Origin: Flavobacteriaceae bacterium | GTDB lineage: Bacteria > Bacteroidota > Bacteroidia > Flavobacteriales > Flavobacteriaceae | DNA length: 50,887 nt | Reading direction: 5' to 3' | Assembly: GCA_013373105.1 (NCBI GenBank) | Contig: JABXIJ010000009.1 | Span: forward strand, 1 to 50,887 | Part shown: positions 44,832-50,887 of the stretch, piece after piece | Position numbering within the stretch: the first letter of the stretch is position 1 | Layout of the letters: the number at the start of each line of letters is the position of its first letter | Notes under the pieces: generated by a model | What the model was told of the DNA's origin: nothing | Database searches by the model: none | Seen by the model: the letters and a program-made list of their open reading frames with translations, nothing else | Position numbers and translations under genes: made by a program

Positions 44832-45752
44832 ATGAAAAAAGCACTCGTAATTTCTGGTGGTGGAAGTAAAGGAGCTTTTGCAGGAGGTGTTGCTCAATAC
44901 TTAATGAAAAAAGAAAACCGAAATTACGATATGTTTTTAGGGACATCTACAGGTAGTTTAATGGTTTCTCATTTAGCTTTGGGGATGCTAGATGAGTTGA
45001 AAGAACTCTATACAAGTGTAAATCAAAAATCAATTTTTAGTAACAATCCATTTAAAATAAGAAAAATAGCAGGAGAGCAAATTGTTAAAATAAATCACTT
45101 TAATACATTTTGGAATTTTCTTAATGGTAGAAAAACCTTTGGTGAAAGTAAAAATCTAAGGAAATTAATTAAAGAAAATATAACCAAAGAAATGTATGAG
45201 CAAATTATTAATCAAGATAAAGAAGTTGTGGTTACTATTTCTAACATTACTGCTAACCAAATAGAGTATAAATCTAACAAAGAATGTTCTTATGAAGACT
45301 TTCTTGATTGGATTTGGGGTTCTTGTAACTACGTTCCTTTTATGAGTTTATTAGAGAAAAATAGACAACAATATGCAGATGGTGGTTTTGGCTCTTTAGT
45401 TCCTATAAGAGAAGCTATTTCAAGAGGAGCAACAGAAATCGATGCAATTATACTTGAAACAGAAGTAAACTACATAAATAGATTACATGCTAAAAACCCC
45501 TTTACTTTATTGTTCGATATTATAGCATTCATGTTGTCGAATGTTGAAAGACACAATATTACCATTGGTAAATTAGCAGCAAGTCAGAAAGATGTTAAAC
45601 TAAATTTATACTATACACCAACAGTTTTAACTACAAATTCTCTTATTTTTAATAAAAATTTGATGCGTAAATGGTGGGATTCTGGATACGCATATGCTAA
45701 AACTAAACAAGAGGAATTAATGAGTGAATTTAGACCTGATGTTTTAAATTAA
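44832..45752 (+). CDS. patatin-like phospholipase
   Basis: Ser-Asp dyad lipase of the patatin family, a lipid acyl hydrolase. The oxyanion loop GGGSKGAF is at 9-16, the nucleophile elbow GTSTG at 37-41 (S39), and the catalytic D183 in the DGG motif. 306 aa, with no signal peptide, so intracellular or exported by another route. It is divergent from the BNR lipoprotein (48 bases between) and its end abuts the S41 peptidase gene on the other strand. Confidence 0.92.
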   Translation: MKKALVISGGGSKGAFAGGVAQYLMKKENRNYDMFLGTSTGSLMVSHLALGMLDELKELYTSVNQKSIFSNNPFKIRKIAGEQIVKINHFNTFWNFLNGRKTFGESKNLRKLIKENITKEMYEQIINQDKEVVVTISNITANQIEYKSNKECSYEDFLDWIWGSCNYVPFMSLLEKNRQQYADGGFGSLVPIREAISRGATEIDAIILETEVNYINRLHAKNPFTLLFDIIAFMLSNVERHNITIGKLAASQKDVKLNLYYTPTVLTTNSLIFNKNLMRKWWDSGYAYAKTKQEELMSEFRPDVLN

Positions 45753-47249
45753 CTATTTAAGAGGTGTAAAATTAAACTTAGGTGTAGTTTTAATTAACTT
45801 GTCTGAAGATGGTGTAGCTAATTTAGAGTTATATATTTCTTCTAAAGTAAAACCTTTCTCTTTATTTGAATTATCGAATTTCTGACCTGTTAATATATAA
45901 TTAATTGTTCTATTTAATAAAGGATCAGATTTTTCACCTAAAACACCAAGATTGCCATAGTCTTCAGGTAAGTTGATACCATTAAAGCTTGTTCCTGGTA
46001 TAATTCCATTTGGATAATTTTCTCCATCTTTATTGGTAATTTCAAAAACAATTGGCTGTAATGCATAAGTATGCTGACTGCTTAAATTGTTACCAGATCT
46101 AAATAAGTTTGAAGTATCGTATAAAGTAACAGAACCAACTTGTTTACCAGTAGTCGTAGAACCTATTACTCTAACATCTATGTAAGAGCCTAGAGCATTT
46201 ATTACCAATTCTGAAGCAGAAGCTGTTGAACCAGAAGTTATAAAATACACCCTATTTAAGTTCATTGAATTAATTGGTTCATTTGTAACAACATTTCCAT
46301 TAGAATCTCTAAAAAGAATTTGCTCTACAAAATCATTTTCGAATAAATCTGGTGATAATGCATTCATAACTTTGCTATTCCAAACTTCTTTAGAATACAA
46401 TTGTCCAGTAAATTGCCCAGTTATCATACTTCCTAAATAAATAGCTGAACTTGTAAATCCACCAGGATTGTAACGTAAATCAACAATTAATTCATCTATA
46501 TTTTGCGATCTTAAATAACCAATAGCAGCATTTAATTCACTGTCGTAATTAGCAGCAAATTGGTTGTAAAGCAAATAACCAATTTTGGTGTTTCCTTCAT
46601 TAAAAACTTTAGCAATTTTTACAGGATTTTCATTAATTTGTGCTTTTGTTAAACCTATTGTTGTGCCATTTGCTACAGGATCTCCATTATTATAATCTGC
46701 TAATTCAATAGTATAGTTGAGATTACTACCAAATAAAAGATTCGAAAAATTATCTTCATTTAAAGATTGTCCATCTACCTTATTAAAAATCATTCCTCTT
46801 GTAATACCTTTAATTTCAGCATCAGAATTAGGTACAACATATCTTACATAACCAAAAACATTAGTGTTGTTGGTTTTATTTCTTACCAGGCCAAACTCCA
46901 TACCATTTGCCACATTTATTCCCTGAAATGAGTTTTCTAAAGCAATATAGTCGTCTACAATCCAAGAAAAACGATCTACAACTTCATACTGATATAACAA
47001 GCTGTAAAAAACTTCTTCAGGTGAGCTATAATTTCTAAAATAATTATAAAGTTCATCAAAGTTAGTGAAACGCTCATCAGATAAATCTGGTACATCTTCT
47101 TGCCAAAAATAATACGTTCCTAAACCACGCCATATAAAGTAATTTACTTTATCATTAATAGATGGTTCAACTAAAATAGTTTCATCTTTATTACAAGAAG
47201 TCAATAAAATTAAAAAGGTGAGAGCTAGGGTAGTAAGGCTTTTTTTCAT
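45753..47249 (-). CDS. S41-family C-terminal processing peptidase, lipoprotein
   Basis: The ATG at 47249 gives a lipoprotein signal ending in LLTSC (Cys19); a TTG two codons upstream is less likely. A region resembling a PDZ domain lies at about 115-200, the YxxF segment KIGYLLYNQF at about 222-231, DLRYNPGG at 257-264, and the catalytic Ser in TSGSTASASE near 345. 498 aa. S41 peptidases trim exported or periplasmic proteins; in Bacteroidota this lipoprotein type sits on the outer or inner membrane. It is divergent from the sigma operon, with 270 bases between, which hold the sigma promoter. Confidence 0.9.
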   Translation of the reverse strand: MKKSLTTLALTFLILLTSCNKDETILVEPSINDKVNYFIWRGLGTYYFWQEDVPDLSDERFTNFDELYNYFRNYSSPEEVFYSLLYQYEVVDRFSWIVDDYIALENSFQGINVANGMEFGLVRNKTNNTNVFGYVRYVVPNSDAEIKGITRGMIFNKVDGQSLNEDNFSNLLFGSNLNYTIELADYNNGDPVANGTTIGLTKAQINENPVKIAKVFNEGNTKIGYLLYNQFAANYDSELNAAIGYLRSQNIDELIVDLRYNPGGFTSSAIYLGSMITGQFTGQLYSKEVWNSKVMNALSPDLFENDFVEQILFRDSNGNVVTNEPINSMNLNRVYFITSGSTASASELVINALGSYIDVRVIGSTTTGKQVGSVTLYDTSNLFRSGNNLSSQHTYALQPIVFEITNKDGENYPNGIIPGTSFNGINLPEDYGNLGVLGEKSDPLLNRTINYILTGQKFDNSNKEKGFTLEEIYNSKLATPSSDKLIKTTPKFNFTPLK

Positions 47250-47436
47250 TATCAATTATTAAAATTATACTTTAAAATACTTTATAAATTGTAGTTGAAT
47301 GATAATTGATGTCTAAAATTACATAATTTTAAAACGTTTAAAAATTTTAAAAAGTTAATTTTTTAAAATATTTTAAATCTTAAAACACTGATTATCAAAA
47401 CCAATTAAAAATAAATTCTATTTTTTGTTATTTATT

Positions 47437-47464
47437 GTAACAAATTAAATACTTAGTCGTCGTA
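47437..47464 (+). promoter_or_regulatory. candidate ECF-type promoter of the sigma-factor operon
   Basis: GTAAC (47437-47441) and CGTC (47458-47461, followed by GTA) are separated by 16 bases, close to the ECF consensus GGAAC-N16-CGTC. Transcription would start near 47470, giving a leader of about 50 bases. Autoregulation by the encoded sigma factor is inferred. A weak -7-like TAAACTTG overlaps it (47463-47470). Confidence 0.4.
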
Positions 47465-47519
47465 AACTTGTAAACCTGATATAAGAAATGAAAAAATATC
47501 AGAAAACTAAAATTAATTA

Positions 47520-48029
47520 ATGAATCAATCAGACTTTTTAAAAGTTGTTTTACCATTTAAAGACAAAGTCTTTAGGTTAGCAAAAAGACTTTTGGTTTCT
47601 ACTGAAGAAGCTGAAGATGCTACCCAAGAACTTTATTTTAAATTGTGGAAGAGTAAAGAAAAGATAGCTGATTATAAAAATGTTGAAGCATTTGCAATGA
47701 CCATGACAAAGAATTATTGTTATGATCGTTTAAAAAGTAAACAAGCAAGTAATTTAACTTTAGTTCATAGTAATTATAAAGAAAAAGATACTTCTTTAGA
47801 TAAAAAAGTTGAAGTTAATGATAGTGTAAATAAAGTACACGAATTAATTGAAAACTTACCAGAAAATCAAAAGATTATTATTCAATTAAGAGATATTGAA
47901 GAGTATGATTTTGATGAAATCTGTAAAATGGTAGACATGAAACCAACAGCAGTTAGAGTAGCATTATCTAGAGCAAGAAAAACAATACGAGAAGAACTCA
48001 TAAAAACCCACAATTATGGAGTTAGTTAA
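47520..48029 (+). CDS. ECF-subfamily RNA polymerase sigma factor
   Basis: 169 aa. Region 2 at about 5-70 (TEEAEDATQELYFKLW) and region 4 at about 110-160 (ENLPENQKIIIQLRDIEEYDFDEI then MKPTAVRVALSRARKTIR), with no region 1 or 3: the ECF layout. It should direct polymerase to a small set of envelope or stress genes. The next gene overlaps its end by 14 bases and encodes a single-span membrane protein, the usual place of an anti-sigma factor. DUF4252 genes complete the operon. Confidence 0.93.
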   Translation: MNQSDFLKVVLPFKDKVFRLAKRLLVSTEEAEDATQELYFKLWKSKEKIADYKNVEAFAMTMTKNYCYDRLKSKQASNLTLVHSNYKEKDTSLDKKVEVNDSVNKVHELIENLPENQKIIIQLRDIEEYDFDEICKMVDMKPTAVRVALSRARKTIREELIKTHNYGVS

Positions 48030-48459
48030 AATAGAAAAGTTAGTAGATAAGTATTTAAATGCTGAAACTACATTGCAAGAAGAAACAATCTTAAAAAACT
48101 ACTTTACAGGAGATTTTGTTGCTCCACATTTGCAAGAGTATAAAGCTATGTTTACTTATTTTGCTAACACAAAGGACGAGAAGTTTACAAAAACCATTCA
48201 GTTAGAACCTAAAAAATCTAAGAAGATAAACTTTAAATGGTTGTCTGTAGCTGCCTCAATTACTTTATTATTCACTGTATTTGTTGGTAAACCAAAATAC
48301 GATGAGTATAAAGAACGTAAACAAGCAGAAAAAATCTATGCACAAGTAACAAAAGGACTGCAAATGTTATCTAAAAACTTACAAAAAGGAGAAAACGCAA
48401 TTGCACAGTTAAATACTTACGAGAGCAAAGTAAATAATGCACTAAAATTAATAAATTAA
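48016..48459 (+). CDS. probable anti-sigma factor, single-span membrane protein
   Basis: 147 aa with a cytoplasmic, acidic N-terminal part (1-70), one membrane helix (about 74-90) and a Lys/Gln-rich, coiled-coil-like periplasmic part (95-147). The N-terminal half resembles the helical sigma-binding domains only in general character; no ZAS zinc motif is present. Its start lies inside the sigma gene (14-base overlap), implying coupled translation in fixed ratio. The anti-sigma role is inferred from location and topology. Confidence 0.65.
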   Translation: MELVKIEKLVDKYLNAETTLQEETILKNYFTGDFVAPHLQEYKAMFTYFANTKDEKFTKTIQLEPKKSKKINFKWLSVAASITLLFTVFVGKPKYDEYKERKQAEKIYAQVTKGLQMLSKNLQKGENAIAQLNTYESKVNNALKLIN

Positions 48460-48485
48460 TAAAACCAAGTAAAAGAATAGAAATC

Positions 48486-49004
48486 ATGAAAAAAATACTA
48501 TTAATAATGGCGTTTATGATAACACCAATTTTAACAAACGCACAATCTATTTTTGATAGTTTAGAGGATTTAGAAGGAGTAGACATGGTTGTTGTAACCA
48601 AAGACGCTTTTCAGTTGTTAAAGAAATTTCAACCCAAAAACACTAAATCTAAAGACAATGATGTAATGCAGGCTTTTGAAATGATTAACGACTTAAATGA
48701 ATTTAAGATGTTTTCAACAGAGAATGCAGATATTGCATCTAAAATGGAGAAAATGGTAAACAATGCCATTAAAACTAGCAAACTTACAGAGCTTATGCGT
48801 GTAAAAGAAGACGAATCTCGTATTAAAATTTACGTAAAAGCTACATCAAACAAAGACTATGTAAGCGAAGTGCTAATGTTTGTTAAAGGTATAGACAAAA
48901 AAACTAAAGGAATGTCAGAAGCTGTAGTTATGTCTTTAACAGGTAATATAGATATTAATAAAGTATCTGAATTTACCGATAAAATGGTAAAAGAAAATAA
49001 GTAA
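48486..49004 (+). CDS. exported DUF4252 protein
   Basis: 172 aa; signal peptide 1-20 (PILTNAQ). The mature part (KFQPKNTKSKD..., MINDLNEFKMFSTENADIASKM, then a helical region and VMSLTGNIDINKVSEF near the end) matches the DUF4252 pattern seen next to ECF sigma genes in Flavobacteriia. There is no lipobox, so it is probably soluble in the periplasm. The function is unknown. It is followed after a hairpin by a DUF4252 lipoprotein and may be its partner. Confidence 0.8.
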   Translation: MKKILLIMAFMITPILTNAQSIFDSLEDLEGVDMVVVTKDAFQLLKKFQPKNTKSKDNDVMQAFEMINDLNEFKMFSTENADIASKMEKMVNNAIKTSKLTELMRVKEDESRIKIYVKATSNKDYVSEVLMFVKGIDKKTKGMSEAVVMSLTGNIDINKVSEFTDKMVKENK

Positions 49005-49010
49005 ACTAAT

Positions 49011-49037
49011 TAAGTCCAGAGGTAAACTCTGGACTTA
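49011..49037 (+). promoter_or_regulatory. intergenic hairpin between the two DUF4252 genes
   Basis: TAAGTCCAGAG (49011-49021) pairs perfectly with CTCTGGACTTA (49027-49037) around a five-base loop. No T-run follows, so it does not look like a normal terminator. It lies 7 bases after one stop codon and 16 before the next start codon, a place suited to mRNA processing, 3' protection or translational control. Confidence 0.6.
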
Positions 49038-49052
49038 TTAAAACCTAATACA

Positions 49053-49595
49053 ATGAAAAAATTAATCACAAGTTGTTTTTTATTAACCTTTGTTTTGCTT
49101 TTAAGCTCTTGTAAAAACGAAAAATCGTTACAATCTTATTTAGTAGAAACAAGTGGTAAAGATGGTTTTTATACAGGTGATTTGCCTGTAAGTTCAGTAT
49201 TGTCTGCAAACAATGATGCATCAGATAATGTAAAAGAAACTATTAAGAGTATTAAAAAAATTAATATAGCTTATCTTCCAAAAACTTCAGAAAATAAGGC
49301 AGCTTATGAAACTGAAAAAGAAAAGCTAAAAAATATATTTAAAGATAATAACGACTATAAAAGTCTAATGTCTATGAAAATGAAGGGTATGAATGTAAAC
49401 GTCTACTATTCAGGAGATACAGATGCTATAGACGAAGTTGTTGCTTTTGGTTATGGAGATCAAGCAGGAGTTGGAGTTGCACGTTTACTAGGTGAAAATA
49501 TGAACCCTGCTAAAATTATAGAAATGATGAACAGTGTAAACATAGATGGTAACAATTCTGCTTTTCAAAACATTGCAAATATGTTTAATAAGTAA
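49053..49595 (+). CDS. DUF4252 lipoprotein
   Basis: 180 aa; lipoprotein signal ending LLLSSCKNEK (Cys20). The mature domain has NVNVYYSGDTDAIDEVVAFGYGDQAGVGVARLLGENM, close in layout to the end of DUF4252 proteins, and is a paralogue of the preceding gene product. It is the last gene of the sigma operon before a strong terminator. Envelope localisation is clear; function is unknown. Confidence 0.8.
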   Translation: MKKLITSCFLLTFVLLLSSCKNEKSLQSYLVETSGKDGFYTGDLPVSSVLSANNDASDNVKETIKSIKKINIAYLPKTSENKAAYETEKEKLKNIFKDNNDYKSLMSMKMKGMNVNVYYSGDTDAIDEVVAFGYGDQAGVGVARLLGENMNPAKIIEMMNSVNIDGNNSAFQNIANMFNK

Positions 49596-49615
49596 GTATT
49601 AAAATAATATACTTT

Positions 49616-49653
49616 AAAAGCTGTAATTCTTAAATGAGTTACAGCTTTTTTTG
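49616..49653 (+). terminator. terminator after the sigma operon
   Basis: AAAAGCTGTAA (49616-49626) pairs with TTACAGCTTTT (49639-49649), a 12-base loop, followed by TTT and G then more T. Confidence 0.85.
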
Positions 49654-49713
49654 TTTTTTTGGTATGCTTTTTGAATTTAACCAAGCATTAACAACTACTA
49701 TAAGCTTATTTAT

Positions 49714-49721
49714 TATTTTTG
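49714..49721 (+). promoter_or_regulatory. -7 promoter element of the M1 aminopeptidase gene
   Basis: TATTTTTG is an exact TAnnTTTG match, 20 bases before the ATG at 49742. Confidence 0.5.
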
Positions 49722-49741
49722 ACCACAAGAAAGCTGATTTT

Positions 49742-50887
49742 ATGAAGTACAAACATGTTGTAACTATTCTTATCTTATTTCTGAATTTATTGAGTTTCTC
49801 GCAAAATTCACTAAAATATAAACCAGAAAGAGAGAAAATTCACGATTTAATTCATACTAAACTAAATATTGATTTTAATTTTCAAGCCAAAACAATGAAT
49901 GGAGAAGCTTGGATTACTTTAAAACCACATTTTTATGCTACAAATAAGTTGGTTTTAGATGCAAAATCAATGATTTTTAAAGAAGTAAAACTTAATAATG
50001 AGAATTTAAATTTTACTTATGATGATTTTAGAATAACCATAGAATTACCAAAAACTTATACAAGATCTGAAAGTTTTACAGTTTACTTGAATTATGTAGC
50101 CCAACCAGAAAAAATTATAGACGAAGGCAGTAGAGTAATTACAGACGCAAAAGGAATGTATTTTATTAATACTGATGGTTTTAATAAAAATGAAACAGCT
50201 CAAATTTGGACTCAAGGTGAAACTCAAGCTAGTAGTGCGTGGTTTCCAACAATAGATGCACCAAATCAGAAAATGACCCAAGAAATAGCTATTACTGTTC
50301 CTAATAAATATGTTACACTTTCTAATGGAGAATTAATAAATCAAGTTAAAAAAGGAAATAACAGAACAGATTCATGGAAATTAGACAAAAAGCATGCACC
50401 TTATTTAGCTTTTGTTGGTGTAGGAGAGTTTGAAATTATAAAAGATTCTTACAAAAATATACCTGTTAATTATTATGTAGAAAAAGAATATGCACCTTAT
50501 GCTAAAGCTATTTTTGGGAATACACCAGAAATGATTGGTTTTTTTGAAGATAAACTTAATATTCCTTATCCATGGAACAAATATCATCAAATTGTGGTTA
50601 GAGATTATGTTTCTGGAGCAATGGAAAATACTACAGCTGTAGTTCATGGAGAACAAGCATACCAAAAACCTGGACAATTAATTGATGAAAATAAACATGA
50701 AAACACCATAGCACATGAAGTTTTTCATCATTGGTTTGGTAATTTAGTAACTTCAGAAAGCTGGGCAAATATTGCTTTAAACGAATCTTTTGCAAGTTAT
50801 GGTGAGTATTTATGGCAAGAGTATAAATATGGAAAAACTGCTGCAGAAATGCATTTGTTTGATGAAATTGAAGTTTATAAAAATGGC
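49742..50887 (+). CDS. M1-family aminopeptidase, 3' partial
   Basis: The frame is open from ATG 49742 to the window end: 382 codons, without a stop. Signal peptide about 1-20 (LSFSQ). The exopeptidase motif GAMEN is at 292-296 and the zinc site HEVFH at 325-329 with the third ligand E348, exactly 18 residues further on, as expected of gluzincins of the M1 family. It removes N-terminal residues from peptides, probably in the periplasm. The C-terminal half lies beyond the window. It starts after the sigma-operon terminator with its own -7 element. Confidence 0.93.
   Translation, partial: MKYKHVVTILILFLNLLSFSQNSLKYKPEREKIHDLIHTKLNIDFNFQAKTMNGEAWITLKPHFYATNKLVLDAKSMIFKEVKLNNENLNFTYDDFRITIELPKTYTRSESFTVYLNYVAQPEKIIDEGSRVITDAKGMYFINTDGFNKNETAQIWTQGETQASSAWFPTIDAPNQKMTQEIAITVPNKYVTLSNGELINQVKKGNNRTDSWKLDKKHAPYLAFVGVGEFEIIKDSYKNIPVNYYVEKEYAPYAKAIFGNTPEMIGFFEDKLNIPYPWNKYHQIVVRDYVSGAMENTTAVVHGEQAYQKPGQLIDENKHENTIAHEVFHHWFGNLVTSESWANIALNESFASYGEYLWQEYKYGKTAAEMHLFDEIEVYKNG

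Noticed and set aside
44784..44897. Upstream ATG extending the BNR lipoprotein by 38 residues
   Set aside because: It would overlap the divergent patatin start and bury the lipoprotein signal peptide that begins at 44783.
47250..47255. TTG start for the S41 peptidase
   Set aside because: The ATG two codons downstream gives the same lipoprotein signal and is the more usual start codon.
45753..47255. Possible SusD-like or TonB-dependent partner for the S41 lipoprotein
   Set aside because: The lipoprotein signal suggested it, but no SusC/SusD-type gene is present; the sequence is clearly a PDZ-S41 peptidase.
1..50887. tRNA, rRNA, CRISPR, IS element, integron or prophage
   Set aside because: I looked for cloverleaf stems, direct-repeat arrays, transposase motifs and phage structural genes on both strands and saw none.

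Overview
The window looks like chromosome of a marine-type member of the Flavobacteriaceae (Bacteroidota), near Polaribacter or Tenacibaculum. The family assignment is fairly secure; the genus is a guess. Base composition is very AT-rich. Several genes carry the Bacteroidota -7 promoter element TAnnTTTG and start codons lack Shine-Dalgarno sequences. The gene content is typical of the group: OstA-like protein, BshA (bacillithiol pathway), DUF3810, DUF4421 and DUF4252 proteins, the relA/spoT-fur-purA cluster, and a two-gene type transketolase. No tRNA, rRNA, CRISPR array, insertion sequence, integrase or phage gene was seen. The region is compact core genome with three decaying loci.

Layout. 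1-3214 (+): a partial MORN-repeat protein, mnmA, a nitronate monooxygenase and a cold-shock protein with a hairpin leader and terminator. 3284-4327 (-): a decayed region with a broken tyrosine/dual-specificity phosphatase and a small unknown ORF, lying downstream of a class III aminotransferase and an OstA/LptA-like protein. 7217-20515 is entirely on the minus strand: a RIC/ScdA-like hemerythrin protein, purA, fur, relA/spoT, an M48 protease, a ROK kinase, a TrmH methyltransferase, two exported amidohydrolases and a DUF3810 protein. 20655-31448 is entirely on the plus strand: dnaB, an exported conserved protein often labelled asparagine synthetase B, the N-terminal transketolase subunit, bshA, a dicarboxylate/amino-acid symporter, then a five-gene cluster (GshB-like ATP-grasp, 3-mercaptopyruvate-type sulfurtransferase, TerB-like protein, N-formylglutamate amidohydrolase, DUF1704/MATCAP QEGLA peptidase). 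31471-36746 (-): a small membrane protein, a penicillin acylase, a DUF4421 pseudogene and fumarylacetoacetase. 36938-40526 (+): glyA, a CPA1 antiporter and a chimeric gene remnant. 40523-47249 mixes both strands: rmuC, a PlsC-like acyltransferase, pepT, a BNR-repeat lipoprotein, a patatin and an S41 peptidase. 47520-49595 (+) is an ECF sigma / membrane protein / DUF4252 / DUF4252 operon. The window ends inside an M1 aminopeptidase.

Main points of interest. (i) The gene at 39632-40480 is a fusion of the first half of a GCS2-type glutamate-cysteine ligase to the C-terminal part of what looks like an AstE/aspartoacylase-family protein, apparently made by an internal deletion, with a further one-base lesion at its end. 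(ii) The 27206-31448 cluster combines amide-bond-forming and amide-bond-breaking enzymes with a bacterial homologue of tubulin-tyrosine carboxypeptidases; it may be a peptide-modifying system and has no assigned function that I know of. (iii) An FNR/CRP-type palindrome, TGAT-N4-ATCA, lies 50-54 bases upstream of both the RIC-like gene and the chimera. (iv) The sigma operon has a candidate autoregulatory ECF promoter. (v) dnaB and trmH both have the -7 element so close to the start codon that their mRNAs may be leaderless. All family names come from reading motifs by eye; no database search was run.
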